Below, piece after piece: positions 18,767 through 27,586 of a stretch of 64,000 nucleotides of DNA (within the stretch, counting starts at the first letter, position 1; each line of letters begins with the position of its first letter). The notes beneath the pieces are model-generated. The model saw nothing but the letters and a program-made list of their open reading frames with translations, was not told where the DNA came from and did not search any database. The position numbers and the translations under genes are program-made. Source of the DNA: Sphingobium fontiphilum (GTDB lineage Bacteria > Pseudomonadota > Alphaproteobacteria > Sphingomonadales > Sphingomonadaceae); assembly GCF_014196635.1 (NCBI RefSeq), contig NZ_JACIEB010000009.1, positions 81,549-145,548 of the forward strand. Reading direction: 5' to 3'.

Positions 18767-21172
18767 TTAGCCGGTAATTTTCGAAAAGTCAGCCACGGCG
18801 TGCACCGCGTCGCGCACCCGCGCCAGCAGCGCCAGACGCGCGGCCCGCTTGGCCGGATCGGCGTCGTTCACCGTCACCTGTTCGAAAAAGGCGTCGATGG
18901 GCGCGCGCAGGCTGGCGAGCGCCGCCATCGCATCCTCGAACCGTTCGTCCGTCACCGCAGCGGCGGCCAGAGGCTCGGCCGCATCGAGCGCCGCGAGCAG
19001 CGCCGCTTCGGCGGGTTCAGGGGTGTAGGAAAGCGTATTGTGCTCCTGCGAAGGCAGGAGCCCAGGGCCAGATTGCGCCTCGTCGCCCTGGGCTCCGGCT
19101 TTCGCCGGAGCACTCATTATGTGGGGCGCTTCCTTCTTCAATATGTTGGCCGCGCGCTTGTAACCGGCGAGCAGGTTCGCGCCATCATCGGTCGCGACAA
19201 AGGACTGGAGCGCATGAACGCGGGCGAGCAGCCGGACGAGATCGTCCTCGCCGCCGAGCGCAAACACCGCGTCGATCAGATCGTGCCGGACGCCCGCTTC
19301 CTTCTGCTGAACCTTGAGGCGGTCGGCGAAGAAGTCGAGGAGACGTTTAATAGTAGCTTCAAAATTACCATAATCGTCAAATCTAAAAATAGTCGGACGA
19401 TCAGGACTTTTAACTCGGTAAATTACCTTATCACCATACCGAATAACGTCATAACCCTCCTCCGTATCGAAGTTGTAGTTTTCATCACCATGATCGTGCA
19501 GCTCAGGATATTCTGACGAATCTGTTGCCGCCAGCAATTGGAATTCAAGTATCCATCGTAAACGCTCGAACACACGTTTAAGTGAAATCTCTAATCCATT
19601 TTCATGGATCAAGCGAATGACACCTAAGGCGGAGCGCCTAAGCGCAAACGGGTCTTTTGAACCAGTTGGTTCCTGACCAATTGAATAAAAGTTGAAAAGG
19701 CTATCCAGCTTATCCGCCAAACTCACCGCCACCGTCACCGGCGCAGTGGGGACGTCGTCGCCCTGCCCGACCGGCTTGTAATGGTCGCGGATGGCGTCAG
19801 CGACTTGCGGGTCCAGACCTTCCTCGCGGGCGTAATAGCCGCCCATAAGCCCCTGAAGTTCAGGGAATTCGCCAACCATTTCGGTGACGAGGTCGGCCTT
19901 GCACAAATGCGCGGCCTGTTCGGCGAGGTCGGCCAGTTGCTCCTTCGTCATGCCAGCGAATGCTGGCATCTCAGGCGTTGGCGCGCTGCCGCCTGAGACC
20001 CCAGCCTTCGCTGGGGTGACGGTGGTGGCTGGCGTGACGGTTGCGGGGGTAACGATGCCCTCTTCCACCAGCCATCGTGCCAGCTTCGCCACCCGCTCGA
20101 CCTTGTCGGCGACGGTGCCCAGCTTTTCGTGGAAGGTGATGCGCGACAGTTTCTTCGCGTGATCTTCCAGCTTCGTCTTCTTGTCCTGTTCCCAGAAGAA
20201 ACGGGCGTCGGAGAGGCGCGCGGCCAGCACCTTGCGGTTGCCCGCGATGATCGCTTCGCCGCCATCCTTCGCCTCGATATTGGCGGTGCAGATGAACGCC
20301 GGGGCCAGTTTCCCTTCCCCGTCGCGCAGCACGAAATATTTCTGATTTATCCGAAGCGTTAGCTGAATAACCTCAGGCGGAACATCCAGAAACGCCGGGT
20401 CGAAATCGCCCAGCAGCGGCACCGGCCATTCGGTCAGCCCCGCATTTTCCGCGACCAGCCCCTTGTCCTCGATCACGCTGTAGCCATGGGCGGCCGCCGC
20501 CGCTGCAGCCCTTTCCGCGATCACCGCCTGCCGCTCTTCATGGCTGGCGATGACATGGGCGGCGCGCAGCTTTGCGGCATAATCATCGGCGCCATCGATG
20601 CTGATCGCGCCGGTCGAATGGAACCGATGGCCCACCGTCTCGCGCCCCGAAACGATGCCGTCGATCTCCATCGGCACCACGTCCCCGCCCAGCAGCGCGA
20701 CAATGCCCTGCAACGGCCGAACCCAGCGCAGGCTTTCGGTCGTCTGGCTCGCCGCGCCCCAGCGCATGGATTTGGGCCAGGGAAAAGCGCGAACAATGGC
20801 GGGCACCGCCTGCGTCAGCACATCGGCGGTCGGCTGGCCGGGCCGGTTGACCACGGCAAACCACACGCCGTCGCGATCCTCCAGTTGGTCCTGGGTCAGC
20901 CCGGTCTTGCGCAGGAAGCCCTCCAGCGCCTGCGCCGGGGCCGAAGTGCGCGGGCCTTTATACTCCTCGCTCACCGCCGCCGTTTCCATCGGCAGGCCGC
21001 GCGCGATCAGCGCCAGCCGCCGGGGCGTGACGAAGCTCTCGATGGCGGCGGGCTTCAGCCCGGCCTTCGCCAGTTCCTCGGTGAACAGCCGCGCCAGATC
21101 GTCCGACGCCTTCAACTGCATCCGCGCGGGGATTTCCTCGCCACGCAATTCGAGCAGGAAATCGCGCATCAT
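18767..21172 (-). CDS. glyS: Glycine-tRNA ligase beta subunit, with in-frame insertions
   Basis: An 801-residue beta subunit of the alpha2beta2 bacterial glycyl-tRNA synthetase. It begins [19 protein letters not shown] and ends in the anticodon-binding domain ([20 protein letters not shown]). ATG 21172 overlaps the glyQ stop; ATG 21169 is equally possible. E. coli GlyS has 689 residues, and the extra 110 or so are in three places. Two are 74-bp palindromic elements read in frame (about residues 385-409 and 687-711). The third is a low-GC stretch (about 482-609) that keeps conserved segments such as [19 protein letters not shown] but adds about 70 acidic/aromatic residues (from near RWILEF to FEATIKR). 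The frame is open throughout, so the gene is probably functional; it is the only glyS seen in the window. Confidence 0.95.
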   Translation of the reverse strand: MMRDFLLELRGEEIPARMQLKASDDLARLFTEELAKAGLKPAAIESFVTPRRLALIARGLPMETAAVSEEYKGPRTSAPAQALEGFLRKTGLTQDQLEDRDGVWFAVVNRPGQPTADVLTQAVPAIVRAFPWPKSMRWGAASQTTESLRWVRPLQGIVALLGGDVVPMEIDGIVSGRETVGHRFHSTGAISIDGADDYAAKLRAAHVIASHEERQAVIAERAAAAAAAHGYSVIEDKGLVAENAGLTEWPVPLLGDFDPAFLDVPPEVIQLTLRINQKYFVLRDGEGKLAPAFICTANIEAKDGGEAIIAGNRKVLAARLSDARFFWEQDKKTKLEDHAKKLSRITFHEKLGTVADKVERVAKLARWLVEEGIVTPATVTPATTVTPAKAGVSGGSAPTPEMPAFAGMTKEQLADLAEQAAHLCKADLVTEMVGEFPELQGLMGGYYAREEGLDPQVADAIRDHYKPVGQGDDVPTAPVTVAVSLADKLDSLFNFYSIGQEPTGSKDPFALRRSALGVIRLIHENGLEISLKRVFERLRWILEFQLLAATDSSEYPELHDHGDENYNFDTEEGYDVIRYGDKVIYRVKSPDRPTIFRFDDYGNFEATIKRLLDFFADRLKVQQKEAGVRHDLIDAVFALGGEDDLVRLLARVHALQSFVATDDGANLLAGYKRAANILKKEAPHIMSAPAKAGAQGDEAQSGPGLLPSQEHNTLSYTPEPAEAALLAALDAAEPLAAAAVTDERFEDAMAALASLRAPIDAFFEQVTVNDADPAKRAARLALLARVRDAVHAVADFSKITG
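19040..19113. repeat. 74-bp palindromic element inside glyS (copy 1)
   Basis: The outer arms are GTGCTCC and GGAGCAC and the inner arms CCCAGGGC and GCCCTGGG. Each end can fold its own hairpin: GCTCCTGC-gaag-GCAGGAGC, then GCTCCGG-ctttcg-CCGGAGC. It is read in frame as [18 protein letters not shown] and onward, in a linker of GlyS that is variable in the family. Confidence 0.8.
19345..19725. other. Low-GC patch within glyS
   Basis: By hand count, 98 of 240 bases are G/C in 19381-19620 (41%), against 39 of 60 in 18841-18900 (65%). The change is abrupt at both ends and the reading frame is unbroken. The patch encodes both conserved GlyS sequence and about 70 residues without an obvious place in the family. 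This looks like a recombined segment from a lower-GC relative, but no donor can be named. Confidence 0.7.
19947..20020. repeat. 74-bp palindromic element inside glyS (copy 2)
   Basis: The outer arms are GTCA and TGAC. The first hairpin is ATGCCAGC-gaat-GCTGGCAT, the second ACCCCAGC-cttc-GCTGGGGT, and CTCAGGCG and CGCCTGAG pair across the centre. Adjacent DNA toward 20056 contains imperfect GTGACGGT/GGCTGGCGTGACGG repeats, read as VTPAT units. It has the same length and plan as the copy at 19040. Confidence 0.8.
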
Positions 21173-22041
21173 TGGGCCCACCCGTTGGTCTTCATCCACG
21201 CTTCGCAGCTACCCTTCGCCATGTCGCGCACCTGCCCCATATAACTGGCGCGTTCCTGCACGGAGATCACACCGCGCGCCTGCAACAGGTTGAACGTGTG
21301 GCTGGCCTTGATCGCCTGTTCAAAGGCGGCGAGCGGAACGTCATTGTCGATGCACTGCTGCCATTCGGCCTGGCAATCCTTGAACCAGCGGAACAGCTTG
21401 TCGGTGTCGGCGACCTCGAAATTCCATTTCGACATCTGCTTTTCATTTTCCAGGAACACGTCGCCATAGCTGACGCCCGCGTCGTTGAAGCGCAGGTCGT
21501 ACACATTGTCGACGCCCTGAATATACATGGCGAGCCGCTCCAGCCCATAGGTCAACTCACCCGCCACCGGCTTGCAGTCGAAACCGCCCATCTGCTGGAA
21601 ATAGGTGAACTGGCTCACCTCCATCCCGTCGCACCATACTTCCCAGCCCAGTCCCCATGCGCCCAGCGTCGGGCTTTCCCAGTCATCCTCGACAAAGCGG
21701 ATGTCGTGGACCAGCGGGTCGATGCCGATTTCGATCAGGCTGCCCAGATACAGGTCCTGCAAATCGGCCGGGCTGGGCTTCATAATGACCTGATACTGGT
21801 AATAATGCTGGAGCCGGTTGGGGTTTTCGCCATAGCGGCCGTCGGTCGGGCGACGACTGGGCTGGACATAGGCGGCGTTCCACTTGTCCGGCCCCAGCGC
21901 GCGCAGCGTCGTCGCCGGATGGAAGGTGCCCGCGCCCACCTCCATGTCATAGGGCTGAAGGATGACGCAGCCCCGCTCGCTCCAGTAGCGATGCAGGGTC
22001 AGGATCATGTCCTGAAAGGAAAGCGCGTTGCTGGTCGCCAC
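21169..22041 (-). CDS. glyQ: Glycine-tRNA ligase alpha subunit
   Basis: A 290-residue alpha (catalytic) subunit of the tetrameric glycyl-tRNA synthetase. It contains the strongly conserved N-terminal region [17 protein letters not shown] and [17 protein letters not shown], then [20 protein letters not shown], which form the class II active site. The start is ATG 22041. Its stop overlaps the glyS start (ATGATG at 21172-21167), so the subunits are translationally coupled. There are 136 bases to the divergent TraB/GumN gene, which should contain both promoters. Confidence 0.97.
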   Translation of the reverse strand: MATSNALSFQDMILTLHRYWSERGCVILQPYDMEVGAGTFHPATTLRALGPDKWNAAYVQPSRRPTDGRYGENPNRLQHYYQYQVIMKPSPADLQDLYLGSLIEIGIDPLVHDIRFVEDDWESPTLGAWGLGWEVWCDGMEVSQFTYFQQMGGFDCKPVAGELTYGLERLAMYIQGVDNVYDLRFNDAGVSYGDVFLENEKQMSKWNFEVADTDKLFRWFKDCQAEWQQCIDNDVPLAAFEQAIKASHTFNLLQARGVISVQERASYMGQVRDMAKGSCEAWMKTNGWAQ

Positions 22042-22177
22042 AAATGGTCCTTGCGAAAATCACGGTTTTGTCGGGCCGCGACTAGGCGGTGCGGGGGGCC
22101 ATGGTCAAGCATAAGTGCGGCGATGAAGAGGGTTAAGGGTCTTGCCCCCCGCTCCCCTGATCCGCATGGTGCCTCCT

Positions 22178-23083
22178 ATGTCCATTCGGAAAAACGCGCG
22201 GGCGCTTGCCGCCGCCCTTCTGCTGCTGGCGGGCGCCGCGCTCTCGACGCCGGCCATTGCGCGCGCGCCGGAACCGGCCCGCCCCGCCCTTTGGCTGGTG
22301 CAGGATGCCGACACGCGCATCTATCTGTTCGGCACCATCCATGTGCTGAAACCCGGCATCGACTGGTTCAACGGCCCGGTTCGCCGGGCGTTCGACGGCG
22401 CGGACGAACTGGTGACGGAGATCGTCGTCCCCGACGATCCGCAGGAAATGGCGGCGATCATGGGGCAGAAGGCGCTGGCGACCGACAATATCCGCCTGTC
22501 CGACCGGCTGGAGCCGCAGGCGCGCGCGCGCTATCAGGCGGCGATGGCGGCCAACGACCTGCCGGTGCAGGTCTATGACCTGTTCAAACCCTGGATGGTG
22601 GCCGTCACCCTGTCGCTCAAGCCGCTGGAAAAACTGGGTTACGGCAAGGACAGCGGCGCCGAGGCGGTGCTGACCAGGGCGGCAAAGGAAGCTGGCAAGC
22701 CCCATGGCGCGCTGGAGACGGTGGCGGAACAGATCGGCTTTTTCGACGACCTGCCGATGGAACAGCAGGTCGCTTTCCTCAACGCCACCGTGGACGACCT
22801 GCCACGGGCGGAGGCCGATTTCGGCCGGATGATCGATAGCTGGGCAAAGGGGCGGCCCGATGTGCTGGCGAAGGAAATGAACGAATCGCTGGAAACCACG
22901 CCCGAACTGGCCGACCGGCTGCTGACGCAGCGCAATGCGCGCTGGGCGCAATGGATCAAGGCGCGGCTGGACCGGCCCGGCGCCGTGTTCGTCGCCGTGG
23001 GCGCGGGGCATCTGGCCGGCAAGGGCAGCGTTCAGGATCAGATCAAGGCGCTCAAACTGCGCGCGAAAAGGGTGACGAAATGA
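22178..23083 (+). CDS. TraB/GumN-family protein, exported
   Basis: A 301-residue protein of the TraB/GumN family (the fold also called PrgY/TIKI). The signal peptide is about residues 1-30, followed by the family start [21 protein letters not shown]. The GTIH motif near the N-terminus and a C-terminal VAVGAGHLAGKGS segment are the conserved features; in TIKI-type metalloproteases these His/Glu positions bind metal. ATG 22178 is the start that gives a signal peptide, though no clear Shine-Dalgarno precedes it. Its stop overlaps the next, paralogous gene (ATGA). The activity is unproven; a metal-dependent periplasmic protease is a family-based guess. Confidence 0.85.
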   Translation: MSIRKNARALAAALLLLAGAALSTPAIARAPEPARPALWLVQDADTRIYLFGTIHVLKPGIDWFNGPVRRAFDGADELVTEIVVPDDPQEMAAIMGQKALATDNIRLSDRLEPQARARYQAAMAANDLPVQVYDLFKPWMVAVTLSLKPLEKLGYGKDSGAEAVLTRAAKEAGKPHGALETVAEQIGFFDDLPMEQQVAFLNATVDDLPRAEADFGRMIDSWAKGRPDVLAKEMNESLETTPELADRLLTQRNARWAQWIKARLDRPGAVFVAVGAGHLAGKGSVQDQIKALKLRAKRVTK

Positions 23084-23970
23084 CGATGCGGCTTGGCCAA
23101 TGGCTGCTTTCCCTGCTGGCGCTGTCGCTGCTGGCGGCTTGCGGCAGCCAGCCCGAAGCGCCCCCGGCGACCAAGGACGGCCCCGCCATGTGGCGGGTGC
23201 AGCGCGGCGACCTTGACGCCACGCTGTTCGGCACCATCCATGTCCTGCCCGACGGCATAGAGTGGCAGACGCCCGCCATCCGCGACGCCATCGCCCAATC
23301 CGACCGGCTGGTGCTGGAGGCCGCCGATTTACAGGATGAGGTCAAGACTCTGACCCTGTTCGAACAAATGGGCCGCAGCCCCAACCTGCCCCCGCTGGAG
23401 GCGCGCGTGCCCGAAGCGGACAAGGCTGACCTTGCCGCTATCGTCGCCAGCGGCGGCACGACCACCGGGCTGTTGTCGGGCTATGAAAGCTGGGCGGCGG
23501 CGATGCTGCTCTCCTCCGCCTCGCAACAGGCGCTGAAGATCAGTCAGGATAATGGCGTCGAACCCGCGCTGATCGCTACCTTCAAACAGGCGGGCAAGCC
23601 GATTGGCGGGCTGGAGACAGTGGAGCGGCAATTTTCCGCCTTCGACACGCTGCCCGAAAGCGCCCAGCGCCGGATGCTCTCGCAAACCGTGCATGAGGCA
23701 AAGGATATGCGCGGCCTCTATGACCGCATCCTCAAGGCCTGGCTGAAAGGCGATATGGACGCGATCGCCAGGGAAGATCAGGTCGGCGAACAGCCCGACC
23801 CGTTGGTTGAGGAAGCCGTGCTGGTCGCGCGCAACCGCGATTGGGTGAAGGCCATCGAACCGATGAAGGGCCGCCCGTTCATCGCGGTTGGGGCGGGGCA
23901 TCTGACAGGACGCGACAACCTGATCGGCCTGTTGCGGGCCAAGGGCTACACGGTGACGCGGGTGCAATAG
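23080..23970 (+). CDS. TraB/GumN-family lipoprotein
   Basis: A 296-residue paralogue of the preceding gene, sharing the order W-RVQ-x-[30 protein letters not shown] and [12 protein letters not shown]. Unlike its partner it has a lipobox, LLAAC, with the lipidated Cys at 21, so it should be membrane-anchored. ATG 23080 overlaps the previous stop. The pair looks like a tandem duplication that has since diverged in localisation: one copy soluble in the periplasm, one lipid-anchored. Confidence 0.87.
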   Translation: MTMRLGQWLLSLLALSLLAACGSQPEAPPATKDGPAMWRVQRGDLDATLFGTIHVLPDGIEWQTPAIRDAIAQSDRLVLEAADLQDEVKTLTLFEQMGRSPNLPPLEARVPEADKADLAAIVASGGTTTGLLSGYESWAAAMLLSSASQQALKISQDNGVEPALIATFKQAGKPIGGLETVERQFSAFDTLPESAQRRMLSQTVHEAKDMRGLYDRILKAWLKGDMDAIAREDQVGEQPDPLVEEAVLVARNRDWVKAIEPMKGRPFIAVGAGHLTGRDNLIGLLRAKGYTVTRVQ

Positions 23971-24089
23971 GGCCACCCGCGCCAAGGCTTGCATTCCAGC
24001 CCTTTTCTGCTAAAGGCCGCGCTCCCCGTGATGGTCATCCCTGGAGGCGTTGCGGGAAAGAACAACCATTTCAACTTTGGAGACAAGCA

Positions 24090-24701
24090 ATGAGCGAGCA
24101 GCTTACGCTGTCGGCCGAGGTTCGCGATCGGGCAGGCAAGGGAGCCTCCCGCGCTCTCCGCCGCGAGGGCCGCGTACCCGCCGTCATTTACGGTAATAAT
24201 GAAGAACCCCAGTCGATCCACGTCGAAGAAAAGCTGCTGAACAAGCTGCTGGGCACTGGCCACTTCTTCAATTCGGTGATCATGGTCGAAGTCGACGGCG
24301 CGACCGTCCGCACCCTGCCCAAGGATGTCGCCTTCCACCCGGTGACCGATCGCCCGCTGCACGCCGATTTCCTGCGCGTTTCCGAACATGCGACCGTGCA
24401 CGTCAACGTGCCCGTCCGCTTCGAGAACGAAGCCGCCTCGCCGGGCCTCAAGAAGGGCGGCGTGCTCAACATCGTTCGCCATGACGTCGAACTGATCGTC
24501 GACGCCGCCGAAATCCCCGACGATGTCGTGGTCGACCTCAAGGGCTTCGAAATTGGCGATTCGATCCACATCAGCGCCGTGACCCTGCCCAAGGGCGCGA
24601 AGACCGCGATCGACGACCGCGACTTCACGCTGGCGACCATCGTTGCGCCCAAGGGCCTCAAGAGCGCCGAAGGCGACAGCGAAGCGTCGGCCGAAGGCTG
24701 A
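24090..24701 (+). CDS. rplY: 50S ribosomal protein L25/general stress protein Ctc
   Basis: A 203-residue L25 of the long CTC type. The N-terminal 5S-rRNA-binding L25 domain (about 5-95) has [20 protein letters not shown], and the C-terminal TL5-like beta domain is at about 100-190. GGAG lies eight bases before ATG 24090. It is followed by a terminator and then pth, the common rplY-pth order of proteobacteria, so pth is probably read from its own promoter or by readthrough. Confidence 0.96.
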   Translation: MSEQLTLSAEVRDRAGKGASRALRREGRVPAVIYGNNEEPQSIHVEEKLLNKLLGTGHFFNSVIMVEVDGATVRTLPKDVAFHPVTDRPLHADFLRVSEHATVHVNVPVRFENEAASPGLKKGGVLNIVRHDVELIVDAAEIPDDVVVDLKGFEIGDSIHISAVTLPKGAKTAIDDRDFTLATIVAPKGLKSAEGDSEASAEG

Positions 24702-24741
24702 TAGCCCGACCGGCCCGCCGCCATTGCGGCTGGTAATTTTC

Positions 24742-24778
24742 ATCCCGTCCGCCTACCCGGCGGGCGGGATTTTTCTTT
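24742..24778 (+). terminator. Rho-independent terminator after rplY
   Basis: Arms ATCCCGTCCGCC and GGCGGGCGGGAT (one G-T pair) around the loop TACCC, followed by TTTTCTTTT. It sits 16 bases before the pth start, so transcription of pth may depend on readthrough. Confidence 0.85.
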
Positions 24779-24794
24779 TGGGGAGTGACGCGCG

Positions 24795-25364
24795 ATGCAA
24801 TTGTGGGTGGGCCTTGGCAATCCCGGTCCGCAATATGCGCTGCACCGGCACAATGTCGGCTTCATGGCGCTGGATGTCATCGCCGACATGTATCGTTTCT
24901 CGCCCGCGAAGAAGCAGTTTCAGGGCTGGACGCAGGAAGGGCGGATCGGGACGGAGAAGGTCATCCTGCTCAAACCCGCAACCTTCATGAACGAAAGCGG
25001 CCGCTCGGTCGGCGCGGCCATGCGCTTCTACAAATTGACGCCTCAGGACGTGACCGTCTTTCACGACGAACTCGATCTTGCCCCCATGAAGGTGAAGGTG
25101 AAGCGCGGCGGCGGCACGGCCGGGCACAATGGCCTGCGCTCCACCGACGCGCATATCGGCCCCGATTTCCGCCGCGTGCGCATCGGCATCGGCCATCCGG
25201 GCCACAAGGACCGGGTGCATGGCTATGTGCTCGGCAATTATCACAAGAGCGAGCAGGACGCGCTGACCGACATGCTGGGCGCCATCGGCGCGGAGGCGCC
25301 CTGGCTGGCTGCGGGCGACGACGCGCGCTTCATGAACGACGTGGCGCTGCGCACGACGGGCTGA
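24795..25364 (+). CDS. pth: Peptidyl-tRNA hydrolase
   Basis: A 189-residue Pth that releases peptides from peptidyl-tRNA dropped by stalled ribosomes. The conserved elements are GLGNPGPQYALHRHNVGF with the catalytic His, KPATFMNESG, FHDELDL with the active-site Asp, and GGTAGHNGLRS. ATG 24795 is the natural start, 16 bases after the terminator hairpin. Length and motifs are normal for the family. Confidence 0.97.
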   Translation: MQLWVGLGNPGPQYALHRHNVGFMALDVIADMYRFSPAKKQFQGWTQEGRIGTEKVILLKPATFMNESGRSVGAAMRFYKLTPQDVTVFHDELDLAPMKVKVKRGGGTAGHNGLRSTDAHIGPDFRRVRIGIGHPGHKDRVHGYVLGNYHKSEQDALTDMLGAIGAEAPWLAAGDDARFMNDVALRTTG

Positions 25365-25463
25365 TTGCGCCGCGGCCTGCGCCCGTTAACCCCATCCCTT
25401 CACGCTCACGCAATATCCGGCCCGCACATTGAAGCAGTCCCGGGGGGAAACTGGGAGAATGCA

Positions 25464-25796
25464 ATGCCCGACAAGCAATGGAACGGCCGGACGGAGCGCC
25501 GCCGCGACCCCCGATATGTCGCCGACATCAACGGACGGCTGCTATGGGACGGAATGAATCAGCCCGTCAACATCGTCGACATTTCGCGCTATGGCGCCCT
25601 GCTCGACAGCCGCTATCCGCCGCCGGTCGGCACCCGCGTGACGTTGATCGCCGATGGGCTGGAAAGGACTGGCACGGTCATCTGGCTGGGCGTCGATCAG
25701 TGCGGCATCCTGCTCAGCCGGGCGGTCGAGCCCTTGCGCGTCATCCGCGAAAGGCCGGTGCGGACCAAAAGCATCACGGTCAGGGCCATGCTCTGA
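25464..25796 (+). CDS. PilZ-domain protein (predicted c-di-GMP binder)
   Basis: A 110-residue single-domain PilZ protein. The N-terminal RRRDPRY supplies the RxxxR part of the c-di-GMP site, and VDISRYGALLDS supplies the [D/N]xSxxG part. Both halves are intact, so nucleotide binding is likely. GGGAG lies seven bases before ATG 25464. It follows pth after 99 bases and faces the 3' end of the uracil-DNA glycosylase gene. Free-standing PilZ proteins act as receptors in motility, polysaccharide or cell-cycle pathways; which one applies here cannot be seen. Confidence 0.9.
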   Translation: MPDKQWNGRTERRRDPRYVADINGRLLWDGMNQPVNIVDISRYGALLDSRYPPPVGTRVTLIADGLERTGTVIWLGVDQCGILLSRAVEPLRVIRERPVRTKSITVRAML

Positions 25797-25806
25797 TCCG
25801 CGTGGA

Positions 25807-26460
25807 TCAACCGGCCAATGTCGCCGCCCGTGCAAACACGGCGTCGAACATGTCGTCGGTCAGCCGCCCGGTATTCCGGTTATAACGCGAGCAATGATAG
25901 CTGTCGATCAACACCCGGCCATCGGGCATCCGATGTTCGGCCAGATGGGCAAAGCGCGCCTTGGGCAGCTTGCCGCCCAGCAGCTTGACAGTCGACCGGT
26001 GGGCGATTTCACCCAGCGCCACGAAAATATGCGCCTGCGGCAGCGCCTCTATGGCGCGGTCCAGAAAGGGACGACAATTGCGCGCCTCTTCCGGCGTGGG
26101 CTTGTTCTGCGGCGGCAGGCAATGGACCGCATTGAGGATCGCCACGCCGCGCAGCGTGACTCCATCGTCGCCATGCCCCTGATAATCGCCCTCGACCCAC
26201 CCCTGCCTCGCCAGCGCGGCGAACAGCGCCACGCCTGAATCATCGCCGGTGAACGGGCGACCCGTGCGGTTGGCGCCCATGCGCCCAGGCGCCAGACCGA
26301 CGATCACGATCCGCGCCTGCGGGTCGCCAAAGCCGGGCACCGGCGCATTCCACCAGTCGGGATGCTCGGCGCGGCATTGCGCCCGCAATTCCACCATGCG
26401 CGGACAGAGCAGGCAATCGCGCGGCGGCGCGCCCGATGCGAAGGGGCTTTGCAGGATCAT
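25807..26460 (-). CDS. Uracil-DNA glycosylase, family 5 (UdgB-like, 4Fe-4S)
   Basis: A protein of about 217 residues of the UDG superfamily. The family 5 motif 1 GLAPGRMGANRTGRPFTGDD and motif 2 YHCSRYNRNTGRLT are present. Four cysteines (CLLC near the N-terminus, and HC and NC in the middle) are positioned to hold a 4Fe-4S cluster. It should excise uracil, and possibly other deaminated bases, from DNA. I chose ATG 26460, which begins MILQSPFASG; ATG 26496 is possible but would run past the start of the divergent folK gene (26484). The 3' end faces the PilZ gene. Confidence 0.88.
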   Translation of the reverse strand: MILQSPFASGAPPRDCLLCPRMVELRAQCRAEHPDWWNAPVPGFGDPQARIVIVGLAPGRMGANRTGRPFTGDDSGVALFAALARQGWVEGDYQGHGDDGVTLRGVAILNAVHCLPPQNKPTPEEARNCRPFLDRAIEALPQAHIFVALGEIAHRSTVKLLGGKLPKARFAHLAEHRMPDGRVLIDSYHCSRYNRNTGRLTDDMFDAVFARAATLAG

Positions 26461-26483
26461 CCCGCCCCGATAGGCCGCACGGC

Positions 26484-26987
26484 ATGACCTTCGCAAGCCA
26501 TGCCCATCTCTATGCCCTGTCCATGGGATCGAATCGGCCGATCAGCGCCCGCCTGTCGCCGCGCGCGATCCTCCCGGCGGCGGTGGAGGCGCTTGCCAGA
26601 CAGGGCGGGACTGTGATCGCGGTTGCGCCAACCATCATCACACCGCCGCTCGGCCCGTCGGCACGGCGTTACGCCAACAGCGCGCTGATCCTGGCCAGCC
26701 CGCTGCCCCCATCCGCCCTGCTGGCGCTGATCCACGCCATTGAGGCGCGCTTTGGCCGCCGCCGCCATCGCCGTTGGGGCGCCCGAACGCTGGACATCGA
26801 CATCCTGCTGTGGTCGGGCGGCCGGAAAAGGGGGCGGCATCTGTCCATCCCCCACCCCGCCTTCGCCACGCGCGCCTTCGTGCTGGCGCCGCTCTGCCGG
26901 ATCGCACCGGACTGGCGCGATCCGATCAGCGGCCTGTCCGTCCGCCAACTCCACCATCGCCTGCAAAAGCCGCACCGCAAAACTTGA
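26484..26987 (+). CDS. folK: 2-amino-4-hydroxy-6-hydroxymethyldihydropteridine pyrophosphokinase
   Basis: A 167-residue HPPK of folate synthesis, transferring pyrophosphate from ATP to hydroxymethyl-dihydropterin. Recognisable elements are YALSMGSNRP near the N-terminus, ARRYANSALI in the middle and RWGARTLDIDILLW, the family signature with the Mg-binding aspartates. The C-terminus is Arg/His-rich. ATG 26484 lies 24 bases from the divergent UDG start. No folB or folP is nearby, which is common in sphingomonads. Confidence 0.9.
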   Translation: MTFASHAHLYALSMGSNRPISARLSPRAILPAAVEALARQGGTVIAVAPTIITPPLGPSARRYANSALILASPLPPSALLALIHAIEARFGRRRHRRWGARTLDIDILLWSGGRKRGRHLSIPHPAFATRAFVLAPLCRIAPDWRDPISGLSVRQLHHRLQKPHRKT

Positions 26988-27030
26988 CCCCGCGCCCCAC
27001 CGCCTCTAGGGGGAGCCGCACCCGGCAAGT

Positions 27031-27106
27031 GGGTCCATAGCTCAGTCGGTAGAGCAACTGACTTTTAATCAGTAGGTCGCTGGTTCGAACCCAGCTGGAC
27101 TCACCA
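27031..27106 (+). tRNA. tRNA-Lys (anticodon TTT)
   Basis: A 76-base cloverleaf with acceptor arms GGGTCCA/TGGACTC (one G-T pair), D arm AGCTCAGTCGGTAGAGC, anticodon loop CTTTTAA with TTT and T loop GGTTCGAACCC. CCA is encoded. Confidence 0.97.
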
Positions 27107-27164
27107 CTTCCTCCATCGTTGCGCGCCATCGCCAACCGGCCTATCTTCCGGTTCAGGGAGAAAG

Positions 27165-27566
27165 ATGATGATGCGTGCTTCGATGATGATGGCGTTGTTG
27201 GCGGCCTCCATGGCCGCGCCGGGCGATGCACAGGCCCAGAGCCAGCGGGATCTGCGCCGGGCGGTGGATGCGGCGATTGCGTCCGACATCGCGGCTGATC
27301 GTCAGGCGGAGCGCGAGGCCAAGCAATATCCCTATGCCGACGACCGGCAGGGCGGCATTGCCTCCACCGCCGCCGCCCGCGACGCCTGTGGCGCCCGTGC
27401 GGCGGGCCAGCTCAGCGCTTCGGCGAAGGTCATCGGCCAATCCTATGCCCGCCCCATGTCCACCGGCTGGGAGGTCGAAGGCGTGGTTGGCGATACGCAG
27501 GGCGACGTCAACTTCGTCTGCTCGGTGCGCAATGGTTCGGTCACCGGGGTCTTGCTGAACCCCTGA
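27165..27566 (+). CDS. Hypothetical exported protein
   Basis: A 133-residue protein with signal peptide MMMRASMMMALLAASMAAPGDAQAQ. A helical, Arg/Asp-rich segment (about 28-60) is followed by a small domain with two cysteines (DACGARAAG and NFVCSVRNG) that could form a disulfide in the periplasm. GGGAG lies seven bases before ATG 27165. Proteins of this plan are common in sphingomonads, but I know of no function. It is single, between tRNA-Lys and the convergent CinA-like gene. Confidence 0.8.
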   Translation: MMMRASMMMALLAASMAAPGDAQAQSQRDLRRAVDAAIASDIAADRQAEREAKQYPYADDRQGGIASTAAARDACGARAAGQLSASAKVIGQSYARPMSTGWEVEGVVGDTQGDVNFVCSVRNGSVTGVLLNP

Positions 27567-27586
27567 TCGCTCGCCCGCCCCTCCGA

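Noticed and set aside
18737..19516. A separate gene in the low-GC patch on the plus strand
   Set aside because: The frame is lost at both sides, has no ribosome site, and the minus strand encodes conserved GlyS residues.
19345..20020. Intein or group II intron in glyS
   Set aside because: No splicing motifs (Cys/Ser start, His-Asn end), no endonuclease or RNA domain, and the added residues are too few.
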